DNA from: an uncultured Alphaproteobacteria bacterium
GTDB lineage: Bacteria; Pseudomonadota; Alphaproteobacteria; Caulobacterales; Aquidulcibacteraceae
Length of the DNA stretch: 39,361 bases
Direction: 5' to 3'
Assembly (NCBI GenBank): GCA_902826335.1
Contig: CADEEL010000021.1
Location: 1 to 39,361 of the forward strand
Shown here: piece after piece, positions 1-9,971 of the stretch
Layout of the letters: each line of letters opens with the position of its first letter
Numbering within the stretch: position 1 is the stretch's first letter
Made by a program: the position numbers and the translations under genes
Notes under the pieces: model-generated
Database searches by the model: none
The model's input: only the letters and a program-made list of their open reading frames with translations
Told to the model about the DNA's origin: nothing

Positions 1-95
1 CCTCAATCTCCCGGCTTCGGGTCGGATGGACAACCTATTGAAAGCTCACACCTAGGGCCTGGTTAAGACGTTGCCGCAGATCTGCAATTCTCACC

Positions 96-695
96 ATGGC
101 CACGCCACAAGTTCACGCCACGAGTGGCGCAGCGCGTTCGGCCCTCCATCCTTACAAGGATTTCGCCGCGCGTTGGGGGATCGCCATTGTCATGATCTCG
201 CACACCAACAAATCGGCGAGTGTCGAGGCGCTTGATCGCATCGTCGGCTCGAAAGGATTTTCGCAGGCGGCGCGCGCCGCCTATCTCGTCGTGAAGGACG
301 ATGAGAATTCCGAGGTACGCCTGCTCCTTCCTGGCAAAGTCAATCACGGCAAGGATCGAACCGGCTTTCGCTATCGCATCATTGAGGAGGAAGTCGATGT
401 CGCTGGTCCAACGCCTAAGCTCGAATGGCTCGGCGAAGTCGAACTGACGGCGAGTGAGGCGCTGGCTGACCAGGCGGGGAGGGCGCGCGGGGCCAGCCGC
501 GTTGAGGAAGCGCGCGACTGGCTGATCGAGCAATTGGCCGCCGGGCCCGTCCCCTCAAGCGAACTTAAGTCACGCGCCGACGCCGCCGGCGTTTCCTGGC
601 GCGCGGTCGAACGCGCCAAGGACACCATAGGCGCGCGCACCGCGAAGGTGGGCAAGACATGGGAATGGCGCATGCCGGCGAGCGCGCCGAGATGA
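96..695 (+). pseudogene. RepA-like AAA ATPase, C-terminal remnant
   Basis: The reading frame encodes about 199 residues resembling only the C-terminal half of RepA/DnaB-like ATPases of integrated plasmid-type and phage-satellite elements. The segment with IAIVMISHTNKS near residues 28-39 matches the strand and conserved His/Asn after the Walker B region, and RIVGSKGFSQAARAAYLV follows as in the family. The Walker A loop and most of the ATPase core are missing: the upstream in-frame sequence is unrelated and a stop lies about 55 bases before the ATG. The C-terminal 70 residues look like a winged-helix segment. It is followed at once by a zinc-ribbon gene of the kind often found next to such ATPases. 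I read it as a truncated remnant; a short functional protein is less likely. That the window starts inside an old element is inference. Confidence 0.6.
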
Positions 696-722
696 CGGCG
701 CATGTTTGTTGGCGGTGTTGGC

Positions 723-767
723 GGAGATGACGGAGATGACGCAGATGGCGGAGTTGGTGGAGATGGT
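723..767 (+). repeat. Five imperfect tandem 9-bp repeats
   Basis: Five consecutive 9-mers occur here: two exact GGAGATGAC units, then GCAGATGGC, GGAGTTGGT and GGAGATGGT. They lie between the ATPase remnant and the zinc-ribbon gene. A long reading frame runs through them, but the encoded Gly/Asp-rich string is absent from known relatives of the downstream protein, so this is more likely non-coding. Confidence 0.5.
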
Positions 768-980
768 TTCTCGCTTCGACGGAAGACCGACAACACCGCC
801 AAGGTCGCCAATGCGCGCGCTTGGGGCATGGTGGCGAAGTTGGCGAACCATCTCTCTTGCAGAGACCAATCGGCCTTCCGCATATCGGAATCTGAGACAG
901 AGACGTGCGCCGCGAAGCGGCGCCGCGCCATGTTTAAAACCCAAGCGATTTCGGCAAATATTGTAAGTTGGCAAGCGAGA

Positions 981-1592
981 ATGGGCGGCATGGGCAGCGG
1001 CGGATGGAACCATTCGGGGCGCGCCTGCGTTGAGGAAACCGCAAAGCTTACGATTGCGACACTCAGCAAAGCGGGCGCGCTGGCGCCGGGCGCCTATTGC
1101 GTATCGAGCTGGACGATGGCGGGGCGCACGATCGCCAGCATCGGCGTGCGCGGCGAAGGGGGCGCGGTGCGTCTTCTCTATAGCTCTGGAAAAGGCGCGG
1201 ATGCGCGCCGTGTGGACGAACGCGTCGCCGTCCACTGGCGTTCGTGCCGGTTCGGCGGCGCGCGGCCATATTTCGCATGCCCGCGCTGCGGCGGCGAGGT
1301 GCTCAATCTTCATCTTTCCGGCGCGCGCTTCATCTGCCGGATCTGCGCGCGCTTGACTTATGCGATCCGGCGCGAGCGGGCGCGCGATCGACATTTGCGC
1401 ATCGCCAATCGTTTGCGGCGCAAGCTGGGCGGCGCGCCGGGCGTGTTGAGCCGCTTCGGACCGCCCCCCAAGCACATGCGGCGACGCACGTATGAACGCA
1501 TCATAACGGAGATCCAAAGGCGCGAAGCGCTCGCGCTTGCGGTCGCGGCGGCCTGGGTCATGAAATGGCGCACGCGCACGCCGCTGCGGTGA
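981..1592 (+). CDS. Zinc-ribbon protein of integrated elements
   Basis: This protein of about 203 residues begins MGGMGSGGWNHSGR, the characteristic start of a family found in proteobacterial integrated elements and prophages. The middle contains RFGGARPYFACPRC and, about 20 residues later, ICRIC, giving two CxxC pairs that should bind one zinc ion. The end is basic, with a KHMRRRTYERI stretch. I chose the ATG at 981 because the frame is open back to 702 but the upstream part is Gly/Asp low-complexity and then unrelated. The ribosome site is weak (GCGAGA). Its function is unknown; nucleic-acid binding is inferred from the zinc ribbon and basic character. Together with the ATPase remnant it suggests a decayed mobile element. 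Confidence 0.65.
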   Translation: MGGMGSGGWNHSGRACVEETAKLTIATLSKAGALAPGAYCVSSWTMAGRTIASIGVRGEGGAVRLLYSSGKGADARRVDERVAVHWRSCRFGGARPYFACPRCGGEVLNLHLSGARFICRICARLTYAIRRERARDRHLRIANRLRRKLGGAPGVLSRFGPPPKHMRRRTYERIITEIQRREALALAVAAAWVMKWRTRTPLR

Positions 1593-1751
1593 GAACGCGC
1601 GCGCCGTGTGGGTAGGCATGTGCGTATGCGCGCGTGGGCACATTCGAAGGTGACAAAAAAGAGCGTCGAATTGGCGCTTTAGCGCGCGGACTTTGGTGGA
1701 GATTGTCTCCGCCAGTTGAGGTCTGCACACGCGGCGCCGGTGCGCCTTCCA

Positions 1752-3962
1752 TCAGCGCCGTTCACTCTCTTCGCGCTCAATGATCCGCGCCACATCACGC
1801 GCCGCCGCCGCATGGGCTATGAGGCTGGGATGAAACGCGCCGAAGAGGGCGCCGAAGGGCCCGAAGGCGAGATTGAACGGGGGGAGAATGCGCCGATTGG
1901 AGCTCAATTGGGTGAGCACGGCGTCATTGGGCGCACGAAACCAGCGCGCGCGGGCGCGGATGGCGCCCGCATCATCGGCGTAAGCGCGCCAGCCAGCTTC
2001 GCCCGCTGGCGGCGCCGGCGTCCAGGCCTCGATAATGTCGCCAGCGGCGTTATCGAGCACGCCGGCAAGGTGCGGCAGTTCAAACAGCGCTTGCTCGCGC
2101 GCATCCCCCGCGCACCAGCCATGGGCGAAGGTGAGTCGCACGGCATGCGCGGCGACGCGCCAAGCGCGCGCGTCGCCCGCTTCGGCGTCCGCGTTAGCGA
2201 CGATGGCGCGGTTGAGCGGCGCCAGCAGCGCCTCTTCCAGATCGCGCGATTCCTCGGCGCTGATCTCGAAGCGCCAGCGGCGCTGGCGCGGCACGCCGAA
2301 ATCGGGCAATGGCCCATGCAGCGCGCCGAGCAATTCGTTGCGTGTAAAGCTGGTGCAATAACGCCCCTCCTCGTCGCGCAACGGATTGGGATAGGCGACG
2401 TGAACCACGCCGTCGAGCGCGAGCCCACCGTCCGACGAGAGCGCGCGCGCCGCGAGCCGGTAGAGCGCCGGCACATCGTTTTGCACGGCCTGATGCGCGA
2501 CATGCGGGGGCGATGCGCCGCGCACCGCGCGCACGGCTTCCAAGAGGACCGTGCCGATGAGACTCAAGACGGCGCGCGGCAGAGCCGTATCGAGGATGGC
2601 GCCTTCAAAGCCGGACTCGTTGATGCCAACGGCGAGCATAAGCGTTTCAATCCGGCGCGGCGGCGCGCCCGAGGCGCAGGCGCCCTCGGCGGTGAAGTCA
2701 ATGCGATCCAGCGCACGCTGCTGTGCGGGCTGGAGAAAGCCCGCGGCGCGCGCGGCGCGAAAGGCGTCTCGTGTTTGGGTGAGCGCGGCGCGATCGCGCG
2801 CCGCGCCGCCCGGGCCGCACAGCACATCTTGCAGCGCCGCCATCTGACTCACGACTTCGTCGGGCTCTCCTTCCTCATAAGTTCCCGGCAGGCGCCGTTG
2901 CGGCGTCAAGAGGCCATCGAGCACGCGCGCGCCCGAGCAGGCGAAGCTGGCGAAACTCAATGTGGCGTGCGGATCGCGCGCCGCCGCGAGGAGCGAGGCG
3001 ATCACTTGATGATTGCGGAGGGAGCGATGGCAGTGGGGATCGAGCCAGGCGGCGAAATGGGCGCCGTCTTCAAGCTGGCGCACATTGTGATTGCGCCACC
3101 ACCAACGTTCAGCATTGTCGCCATCGGCGCGTGGCTCTGCGTCTGGCGCCAGAAGCGGGGACCAATCGACCGGCAAGTCCGGATTGCCCTCGCCGGAGGC
3201 GTAAGAATCGCCCAGCCCGATGAAGACGCGATCGCGCGCGACGATGTCTTGCCGCGCCAGAAGGGTCGCGGCCTCATCGGCGAGCCGTACTTCGAGCGCG
3301 CCGCGCGCGACATAGTCCAACCCGCCGCGCGCCGCCTGCGTCGGCGTAAAGCGCAGCGGCGCGAGGATCGCCGCGTCGCATGGCAATGGCGCGGATTGAA
3401 GGACGGGCGTGTCTGGCGCCGACAAGTCGTGACTTACGCGCCAAACGCACAAGGCGCCGGGCGCGGAGGACCCGCCCGGCGCTGTCGCGCGGATGAAGAC
3501 GGTGCTCGGATGAAGGGTCGCATCGTCATAGGCTCGATCGGCGCGGCGCCATCGCGTGGCAATCGGACCGTTGTTTTCATCTCCGCGCTGTGCGACGGCT
3601 GCAAGGAATCGCGTCAACGCGACTTCCGTGCGCGCGGCGGCTTCCTCCTCAGCCTCTCGGTCCGCATCGCCGAGCGGTGTGAGCAGCGCCGCCGCACGCG
3701 TGCGTGCGTCATCGCCGTTCGCCAGGTCACTGGATTCGCGCGGCGTTAGCGGGATCGCGGCCAGATCGTCGAGCATTTGGTCGAGCGCGCTCGGCACGGG
3801 CGCCAGAACGATCGCTGTGTCGGCGCGCGCTTCCGACGCAAACAGACGATGACGATCCACGACGCGCCAGGCGATGGCGTCGTCCTGCGCCCAGGCGGCG
3901 CCAATCGTCGACGCGGTCAGCGCGGCGCCGATCGCCAGAGCGGATCGCACGATGTTCGCCAT
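1752..3962 (-). CDS. Exported SGNH/GDSL-family hydrolase, 736 aa
   Basis: A signal peptide (hydrophobic residues 5-20, AWA-QD cleavage near 25/26) is followed by about 220 residues with no recognised domain and then an SGNH hydrolase. Block I is GDSYASGEGNP at 251-261, with nucleophile Ser253. Residues 338-348 (ASFACSGARVL) look like a second conserved block. VGINESGF at 445-452 takes the place of the usual GGND-IGF block, so the oxyanion Asn is shifted or altered. HPSLIAHA near 711-718 supplies the catalytic His. The family hydrolyses ester bonds in lipids or acylated polysaccharides; the substrate here is unknown. At 736 residues it is far longer than a minimal SGNH enzyme. The start has an ACGGAG ribosome site. 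It begins 21 bases after the glycine-rich protein's stop, so the two are probably co-transcribed. Confidence 0.75.
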   Translation of the reverse strand: MANIVRSALAIGAALTASTIGAAWAQDDAIAWRVVDRHRLFASEARADTAIVLAPVPSALDQMLDDLAAIPLTPRESSDLANGDDARTRAAALLTPLGDADREAEEEAAARTEVALTRFLAAVAQRGDENNGPIATRWRRADRAYDDATLHPSTVFIRATAPGGSSAPGALCVWRVSHDLSAPDTPVLQSAPLPCDAAILAPLRFTPTQAARGGLDYVARGALEVRLADEAATLLARQDIVARDRVFIGLGDSYASGEGNPDLPVDWSPLLAPDAEPRADGDNAERWWWRNHNVRQLEDGAHFAAWLDPHCHRSLRNHQVIASLLAAARDPHATLSFASFACSGARVLDGLLTPQRRLPGTYEEGEPDEVVSQMAALQDVLCGPGGAARDRAALTQTRDAFRAARAAGFLQPAQQRALDRIDFTAEGACASGAPPRRIETLMLAVGINESGFEGAILDTALPRAVLSLIGTVLLEAVRAVRGASPPHVAHQAVQNDVPALYRLAARALSSDGGLALDGVVHVAYPNPLRDEEGRYCTSFTRNELLGALHGPLPDFGVPRQRRWRFEISAEESRDLEEALLAPLNRAIVANADAEAGDARAWRVAAHAVRLTFAHGWCAGDAREQALFELPHLAGVLDNAAGDIIEAWTPAPPAGEAGWRAYADDAGAIRARARWFRAPNDAVLTQLSSNRRILPPFNLAFGPFGALFGAFHPSLIAHAAAARDVARIIEREESERR

Positions 3963-3983
3963 GTGCCGCTCCGTCGCGCGCGC

Positions 3984-5030
<1,047 letters not shown>

Positions 5031-5112
5031 CGCGATCTCCATCCCTAACCCGCGGCGCCCCGCTGTCCTTCGCGACGGACAATTAAGGGCGGCTTTCGCC
5101 TCATCGGCGATG

Positions 5113-5129
5113 CGCGAAAATTGTTCGCG
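5113..5129. promoter_or_regulatory. Inverted repeat in divergent intergenic region
   Basis: CGCGAA-AATTG-TTCGCG is a perfect 6-bp inverted repeat with a 5-bp centre, between the divergent glycine-rich gene and the full-length rhs gene. Its place in the only promoter-sized gap between them makes it a candidate operator. No convincing paired -35/-10 boxes were found, so this is tentative. Confidence 0.3.
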
Positions 5130-5201
5130 TTCGCCCAAAGATTGACTCCAACGAAAACGTGGTCTTCTCTTGTGTGTCAAGCAAAGATCGGAACGCGCTT
5201 T

Positions 5202-8200
5202 ATGAGCTCGGTGACAAAGGAGGTCACTTCGTTCGGCGCGCCGCTTCGCCGCGTGCTCGCCATCTGCGTGGCGATTTTGGCCCTCGCCGCATCTGGAGCG
5301 GCGTATGCGCAATCGGCGCCGCCGCCCCCAGTGCGCAGCGCGCGCGATTCAAACGGCGTCGATTTGATGACGCTCGCCATTCACGTCGCGCAGCCGAGCC
5401 TCACAATCGGACAGCCGGGGCAGGGCGGCCTCACTTTCGGCCGCGCCTATGATTCCGCAACCGAGGAATGGCGCGACAATCTCACGGGCACAATAAACAG
5501 CGATGGCGCGACTTACACCGTCACATTGTTTGGCGAATCCACGACCTTCACACTGAGCGCGGGCGTCTACACCGCAACTCAAGGCGATGGCGCGACGCTT
5601 ACCTTCAACGCTGGCGCAAATACTTATACGTTTACAAGCGCACGCGGCGTGGTCGCTCTTTATTCAAAGGCGCTGGCGGGGACGCAGCCGACCCAGGCGA
5701 ACGAAGCGCGCGTCGTTACGGTCACCTATCCGAATGGCGAAGCGCTGACTTTCACCTACACGACATTGTCGGCGAACGCGCAGCGCCTGCAGGCCGTCAC
5801 CAACACTCTGGGCTATCAAATTCACCTGCAATATCAAAATAATGACCTGGCCACCGGCGGGTTGACGCTTGTGAACGCCGTCGGCCTCAACATGGCGATT
5901 GACTACTGCAATCCTGCCGCCGACGCCTGCACTGGGTTGACACAAACCTGGCCGAGCCTTGCGTTCGCGACCAATGGCGCGACGCAGACCGTGACTGACG
6001 CGCTCAACCGCACGACAACCTACACCTTCGCTGACGAGTATTTAATAGGTATTCGCCGCCCCTCAGCGAGCGCGAACAATGTAACCATGTCGTATGACGC
6101 GAGTGGACGGGTGGCGAGCGTTTATGACGGCGCGGGAACCTGGGCGTATGCGTTCAGCGACGCTGCGGGCGTGCGCACCACGACCGTCACCGATCCGCTC
6201 AATCACCAACGCGTGGTGACGGGCGATATCGCCGCGAACACCATCCTGACGGATCGCGACGCGCTCAACCGCACCACGAGTTTTTCCTATGACGCCTCGA
6301 ACCGGCTGACGCGTGTGACGCGGCCAGAGGGCAATTACACGGACCTCGCCTATGATGGGCGCGGCAACGTCACACAAGTGACGGAGGTTCCGAAGGCTGG
6401 CTCGGGCCTCGCCAACATCGTGGCGACCGCGACCTATCCGGCCGCTTGCGCCAATCCGGTGACCTGCAATCTGCCGACGCGCACCACCGATGCGCGGGGT
6501 AATGCGACGGATTTTACTTATGATTCAACGCATGGCGGCGTTCTGACCGTCACCGCGCCCGATCCGGACGGGGCGGGGCCGGCCGTGCGGCCGCAGACGC
6601 GGTTCACCTACACATCGCTCTCGGCGTGGTACAAGAACGCGTCCGGCGCGGTGGTCCAGGCGCCGAGCCCGGTGGTCCGCATGGCTCAAGTGTCCGTGTG
6701 CCGCACCACGGCGTCCTGCGCCAATGGCGCGGACGAAACGCGGGCCACCTTCAGTTATGGCGCTGCGGGCGTCGCCAACAACCTGCTGGTCACGGCGACG
6801 ACGGCTGGCTCGGGCGATGGGGCGCTGGCCGCGACCACGGGCTTTGCCTACGATGCGATCGGCAATCTGCTGACCGTGGACGGGCCATTAGCCGGGAGCG
6901 CCGATACGACGCGGACGCGCTACGACGCGGCGCGGCAGGTGATCGGCGTCATCGGCCCCGATCCGGACGGGGCGGGCGCGCTCAAGCACCGCGCCGCGCG
7001 CTTCACCTACAATCTCGACGGCCAGCCGACCGCAATCGAGCAGGGCGCGGTCAATTCGCAATCGGACGCGGATTGGGCGGCGTTCGCCGCGCTGCAGCAA
7101 AGCACGTTCCTCTATGACGCGCCCGGCCGGCGCGTGCGGGAAAGCTTCATCGCCGGCGGCGCGACGCAGGCGGTGACGCAATTTTCCTACGATTCCGCCA
7201 GCCGGCCGGACTGCACCGCGCTGCGCATGAACCCAGCCGTGTTCGCCTCGCTCCCAGCCTCGGCCTGCACGGCGAGCTCGCAGGGCGCCAATGGCGCGGA
7301 CCGGATCAGCCGCGTGACCTACAACGCCGCCGATCAGGTCACCCAGGTGACGAACGCCTATGGAACGGCCCTCGCCCAGGCGAGCGCGACCACGACCTAC
7401 ACGACCAACGGCCTCCCGGCGACGCTGGCCGACGCGCGCGGCAATCTCACCACGTTCGAGTATGACGGGTTCGACCGTCTCTCGCGCATTCGTTTTCCGC
7501 TCGCTTCGAACGGATCGCAAAGCTCGACCACGGATTATGAGCAATATAGCTACGATGCGGGCTCGAACATCACGCAGACGCGCCGGCGCGATGGGCAGAT
7601 CATCGCTTATGTCTATGACGCGCTCGCGCGGCTGACGCAGATCGACGCGCCGGGCGCGGCGAACGATGTGACGACGGCCTATGACGCTGTGGGCCGGCTC
7701 ATCTCGGCAGCGCTGCCGGGCCAGAGCCTCACCTTCGCCTATGACGCGCTCGGGCGCCAGACGAGCGCCGTCGCGCCGCTCGGAACCGTCGCCTCGCAAT
7801 ACGACCTCGCCGGTCGCCGCACGCGGCTGACTTGGCCGGACGGGTTTTATGTGACCAGCGATTGGAACCTCGCCGATGAGGTGACGGCGCTGCGGGAAAA
7901 CGGCGCGGCCTCCGGGCCGGGCGTGTTGGCGACGTTCGCGTATGACGATCTGGGCCGGCGCACGGGTCTTGCGCGCGGCAATGGCGCGGGCACGAGCTAT
8001 GCTTATGACGCGGCCTCGCGGCTGACGAGCCTTTCGCATGATCTCGCCGGCGCCAGCCAGGATCAGACATACGCCTTCACCTATAATGGGGCCTTCCAGG
8101 CGCTGACGCGCACCGGATCGAACGCGGCCTATGATTGGGCGCCGCTGGCGAATGGAACCACGGCCTCTCCCGCCAACGGGCTCAATCAATATTCGTCGGT

Positions 8201-9335
8201 GGGCGGGGCGAGCCTCGCTTATGACGGGCGCGGAAACCTTACGTCCGATTCCAGCCGCGCCTTCGCCTACGATGTGTACAACCGCCTGACCAGCGTGTCG
8301 GGCGCGGCCGCGCTCACGCTCGCTTACGATCCAGCCGGGCGGCTCACGCAGACGATCGCGGGGGCGGTGACGACGCGGTTTTTGTACGACCCCGGATCGG
8401 GGTCCGGGGCAGGTGGGCTTTCCATCATCGGCGAATATGACGGGTCCGGCGCGTTGCTGCGTCGCCACGTGCATGGGCCGGGGCTGGACGAGCCGCTGGT
8501 TGCGTATGACGGCGCGGGAACGAGCAACCGCGCCTGGCTGATCGCGGATGCGCTGGGCAGCGTCATCGCGTCGACAAACGCCAGCGCCGCCGCGACCACG
8601 ATCAACACCTATGACGAATTCGGCCGGCCGGGCGCGGGCAATGTTGGGCTGTTCGGCTTCACCGGGCAGATGAACCTCGCGGCGGCGGGGCTCATGCACT
8701 ACCGCGCCCGCGCCTACGATGCCGCGCTCGGACGCTTCCTGCAGGCCGATCCGATTTTGTTCGCTGGGGGCATGAATCTCTACGCTTACGTCGCCAACGA
8801 TCCGGTAAATCTGACGGACCCAAGCGGCTTGCAGGCGGTCGATTTGGACAACGATCTGTTCGACGGTGATTTCACTGCCCGTTTGATGTCCGGCTGGTCG
8901 AACGATTGGCTCCAGGCGCGGCCGGGTGATTTCAACCTGGGCCAGTCGTTCGACAGCGATTGCAGGCACTGGCTCTGCGCACCGGATCCAATGCTGCCGC
9001 CGGCGGAGCGACGTATCCAGCAGGGCGCCTGGGCCGGATGGGGCGGAGGGCAAAGTGATAATGGTCCCGGGGTGACGAACTTACCTAAAGGGTTCAGGCT
9101 GTACGACCGACGTGGTCACTACATGCAGGATGCACAGGGGCGCCTGCAACTTACGCCCTGGTACGAGAAGCAGGTGCGGAATATCCAAATTGACTGGGTT
9201 GGTGTGGGATTGGATTTAGCGCTAATTATTGGCGGCAGCATATATCCGCTTGGTACCGGTCCTGCAGCTGCAGGAATATTTATGTCTGGAGGCGCCGCGA
9301 TGCTAAGAGAAGGGCGCCAGCGTAGATGCTGCTAG
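5202..9335 (+). CDS. Full-length exported RHS repeat protein
   Basis: The 1377-residue protein has a Sec-type leader (VLAICVAILALAASGAAYA-QS, cleavage near 36). A beta-rich N-terminal part with the GQPGQGGLTFGRAYDS motif follows, then many YD repeats (for example FAYDDLGRRTGLARGNG) from about 260 to 1150. The core RARAYDAALGRFLQADPI...NLYAYVANDPVNLTDPSGLQ ends near 1211. The final 166 residues are the variable tip. It has no clear toxin signature; it ends with a hydrophobic Gly-rich stretch and CC, and may be a pre-toxin region or a damaged tip. The RHS shell is known to wrap a C-terminal effector. No PAAR or VgrG domain is present, so Sec export rather than T6SS loading is implied. ATG 5202 is chosen because it places the leader near the N-terminus; its ribosome site is weak, and GTG 5211 is possible. 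Confidence 0.85.
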   Translation: MSSVTKEVTSFGAPLRRVLAICVAILALAASGAAYAQSAPPPPVRSARDSNGVDLMTLAIHVAQPSLTIGQPGQGGLTFGRAYDSATEEWRDNLTGTINSDGATYTVTLFGESTTFTLSAGVYTATQGDGATLTFNAGANTYTFTSARGVVALYSKALAGTQPTQANEARVVTVTYPNGEALTFTYTTLSANAQRLQAVTNTLGYQIHLQYQNNDLATGGLTLVNAVGLNMAIDYCNPAADACTGLTQTWPSLAFATNGATQTVTDALNRTTTYTFADEYLIGIRRPSASANNVTMSYDASGRVASVYDGAGTWAYAFSDAAGVRTTTVTDPLNHQRVVTGDIAANTILTDRDALNRTTSFSYDASNRLTRVTRPEGNYTDLAYDGRGNVTQVTEVPKAGSGLANIVATATYPAACANPVTCNLPTRTTDARGNATDFTYDSTHGGVLTVTAPDPDGAGPAVRPQTRFTYTSLSAWYKNASGAVVQAPSPVVRMAQVSVCRTTASCANGADETRATFSYGAAGVANNLLVTATTAGSGDGALAATTGFAYDAIGNLLTVDGPLAGSADTTRTRYDAARQVIGVIGPDPDGAGALKHRAARFTYNLDGQPTAIEQGAVNSQSDADWAAFAALQQSTFLYDAPGRRVRESFIAGGATQAVTQFSYDSASRPDCTALRMNPAVFASLPASACTASSQGANGADRISRVTYNAADQVTQVTNAYGTALAQASATTTYTTNGLPATLADARGNLTTFEYDGFDRLSRIRFPLASNGSQSSTTDYEQYSYDAGSNITQTRRRDGQIIAYVYDALARLTQIDAPGAANDVTTAYDAVGRLISAALPGQSLTFAYDALGRQTSAVAPLGTVASQYDLAGRRTRLTWPDGFYVTSDWNLADEVTALRENGAASGPGVLATFAYDDLGRRTGLARGNGAGTSYAYDAASRLTSLSHDLAGASQDQTYAFTYNGAFQALTRTGSNAAYDWAPLANGTTASPANGLNQYSSVGGASLAYDGRGNLTSDSSRAFAYDVYNRLTSVSGAAALTLAYDPAGRLTQTIAGAVTTRFLYDPGSGSGAGGLSIIGEYDGSGALLRRHVHGPGLDEPLVAYDGAGTSNRAWLIADALGSVIASTNASAAATTINTYDEFGRPGAGNVGLFGFTGQMNLAAAGLMHYRARAYDAALGRFLQADPILFAGGMNLYAYVANDPVNLTDPSGLQAVDLDNDLFDGDFTARLMSGWSNDWLQARPGDFNLGQSFDSDCRHWLCAPDPMLPPAERRIQQGAWAGWGGGQSDNGPGVTNLPKGFRLYDRRGHYMQDAQGRLQLTPWYEKQVRNIQIDWVGVGLDLALIIGGSIYPLGTGPAAAGIFMSGGAAMLREGRQRRCC

Positions 9336-9343
9336 AAAAACAA

Positions 9344-9505
9344 CTAATTGTCTCGGTTCGTGCGGGACATTCTGCCCAATGACGCCAAAATACCCGATAT
9401 AATGAACGCGGCGGATATCCAATGAGGACCAATGATAAAAAACACCGCAGCACTAAAACACATGGCGACAAGAAACGGCCATATGATGGAGAGCAAGCTA
9501 GTCAT
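9344..9505 (-). CDS. Small two-helix membrane protein, 53 aa
   Basis: This reading frame on the strand opposite to rhs encodes 53 residues. Residues 4-26 (LLSIIWPFLVAMCFSAAVFF and on) and 28-46 form two likely membrane helices, followed by a polar tail RMSRTNRDN. The ATG has AAGGTG nine bases upstream. The stop lies 8 bases past the rhs stop, so the genes are convergent. The plus strand here codes only a short, Lys/His-rich and unconvincing frame. No family was recognised. The orientation is opposite to every other small gene in the array. It may be an immunity-type membrane protein or a stranded small gene. The case rests on amino-acid character and the ribosome site. Confidence 0.5.
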   Translation of the reverse strand: MTSLLSIIWPFLVAMCFSAAVFFIIGPHWISAAFIISGILASLGRMSRTNRDN

Positions 9506-9687
9506 TGTGTAAACACCTTAGCAGATCGCTGCATCCAAGCACCATAATCATATATACGATACAATCATTAGGTTCGGCCCGCATGCACTGCAACAATGGC
9601 ATCTGGATCCGAGTGCGGGGCAGCGCGCGCCAGAGATTCATGAGTGTCGGTCGCGTGGAGACGGAGGAGAAGACATCGTTCATATAG
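9505..9687 (+). other. Possible toxin-tip remnant before small membrane gene
   Basis: A 60-codon frame ends IWIRVRGSARQRFMSVGRVE and a few more residues, with its stop 24 bases before the next gene's likely start. The last 30 residues have the polar, basic look of a toxin C-terminus, and the spacing is like that of the other tip-immunity pairs. The first half is not convincing. It could be what is left of a tip whose core was deleted, or chance. It partly overlaps nothing else coding on the plus strand. Confidence 0.25.
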
Positions 9688-9710
9688 TGTTCGTCATGGG
9701 GAGTGAAACA

Positions 9711-9932
9711 GTGCGCAGCGAAATGAGCAATGAACCAACATATCGCCAAGTCTGGCATTGGATATGGCCTGGATTGCTCGCTGCTGTAGTGACTTTTGTG
9801 AATATCGCAGCACACCGAGACCAATGGCTGCTTATGGGCGTGCTTGTTCCAATGCTGGCTATTTATGCGCATCGATTCTATGAGTTGTTTCGGCACCGCA
9901 GTCGAGACGAAGCAGAATCGCGAGAAGAGTAG
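9711..9932 (+). CDS. Small membrane protein, putative immunity
   Basis: The 73-residue product has two predicted membrane helices (about WHWIWPGLLAAVVTFVNIAA and WLLMGVLVPMLAIYAHRF) and a charged tail rich in Arg/Glu. GTG at 9711 is preferred because GGGGAG lies seven bases upstream; GTG 9687 and ATG 9696 are alternatives. It lies between the full-length rhs gene and the first displaced rhs fragment, which begins 22 bases after its stop. This position matches that of the immunity genes later in the array. The family is not recognised. A membrane location would fit an immunity protein that guards against a membrane- or periplasm-acting tip. Confidence 0.55.
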   Translation: MRSEMSNEPTYRQVWHWIWPGLLAAVVTFVNIAAHRDQWLLMGVLVPMLAIYAHRFYELFRHRSRDEAESREE

Positions 9933-9971
9933 TCATGGTAGCGCCAAGTCTCGCTCGCGGCGGCGGGGCTC

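Noticed and set aside
570..1730. A 386-codon minus-strand frame
   Set aside because: The plus strand here encodes recognisable element proteins with paired CxxC motifs; the minus frame is composition-driven.
1716..3749. A 677-codon plus-strand open frame
   Set aside because: It mirrors the SGNH hydrolase, is rich in Arg/Ala/Gly and has no motif, whereas the minus-strand frame has a leader and catalytic blocks.
6888..9053. A 721-codon minus-strand open frame opposite the intact rhs gene
   Set aside because: It is the antisense of GC-rich YD-repeat coding sequence. It is Arg/Ala-rich without domains, and a matching frame appears opposite the rhs copy at 11138-12133.
9498..9896. A 132-codon minus-strand frame between rhs and fragment 1
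   Set aside because: It overlaps the better small-membrane-protein frame on the plus strand and has a random Cys/His/Ser-rich composition.
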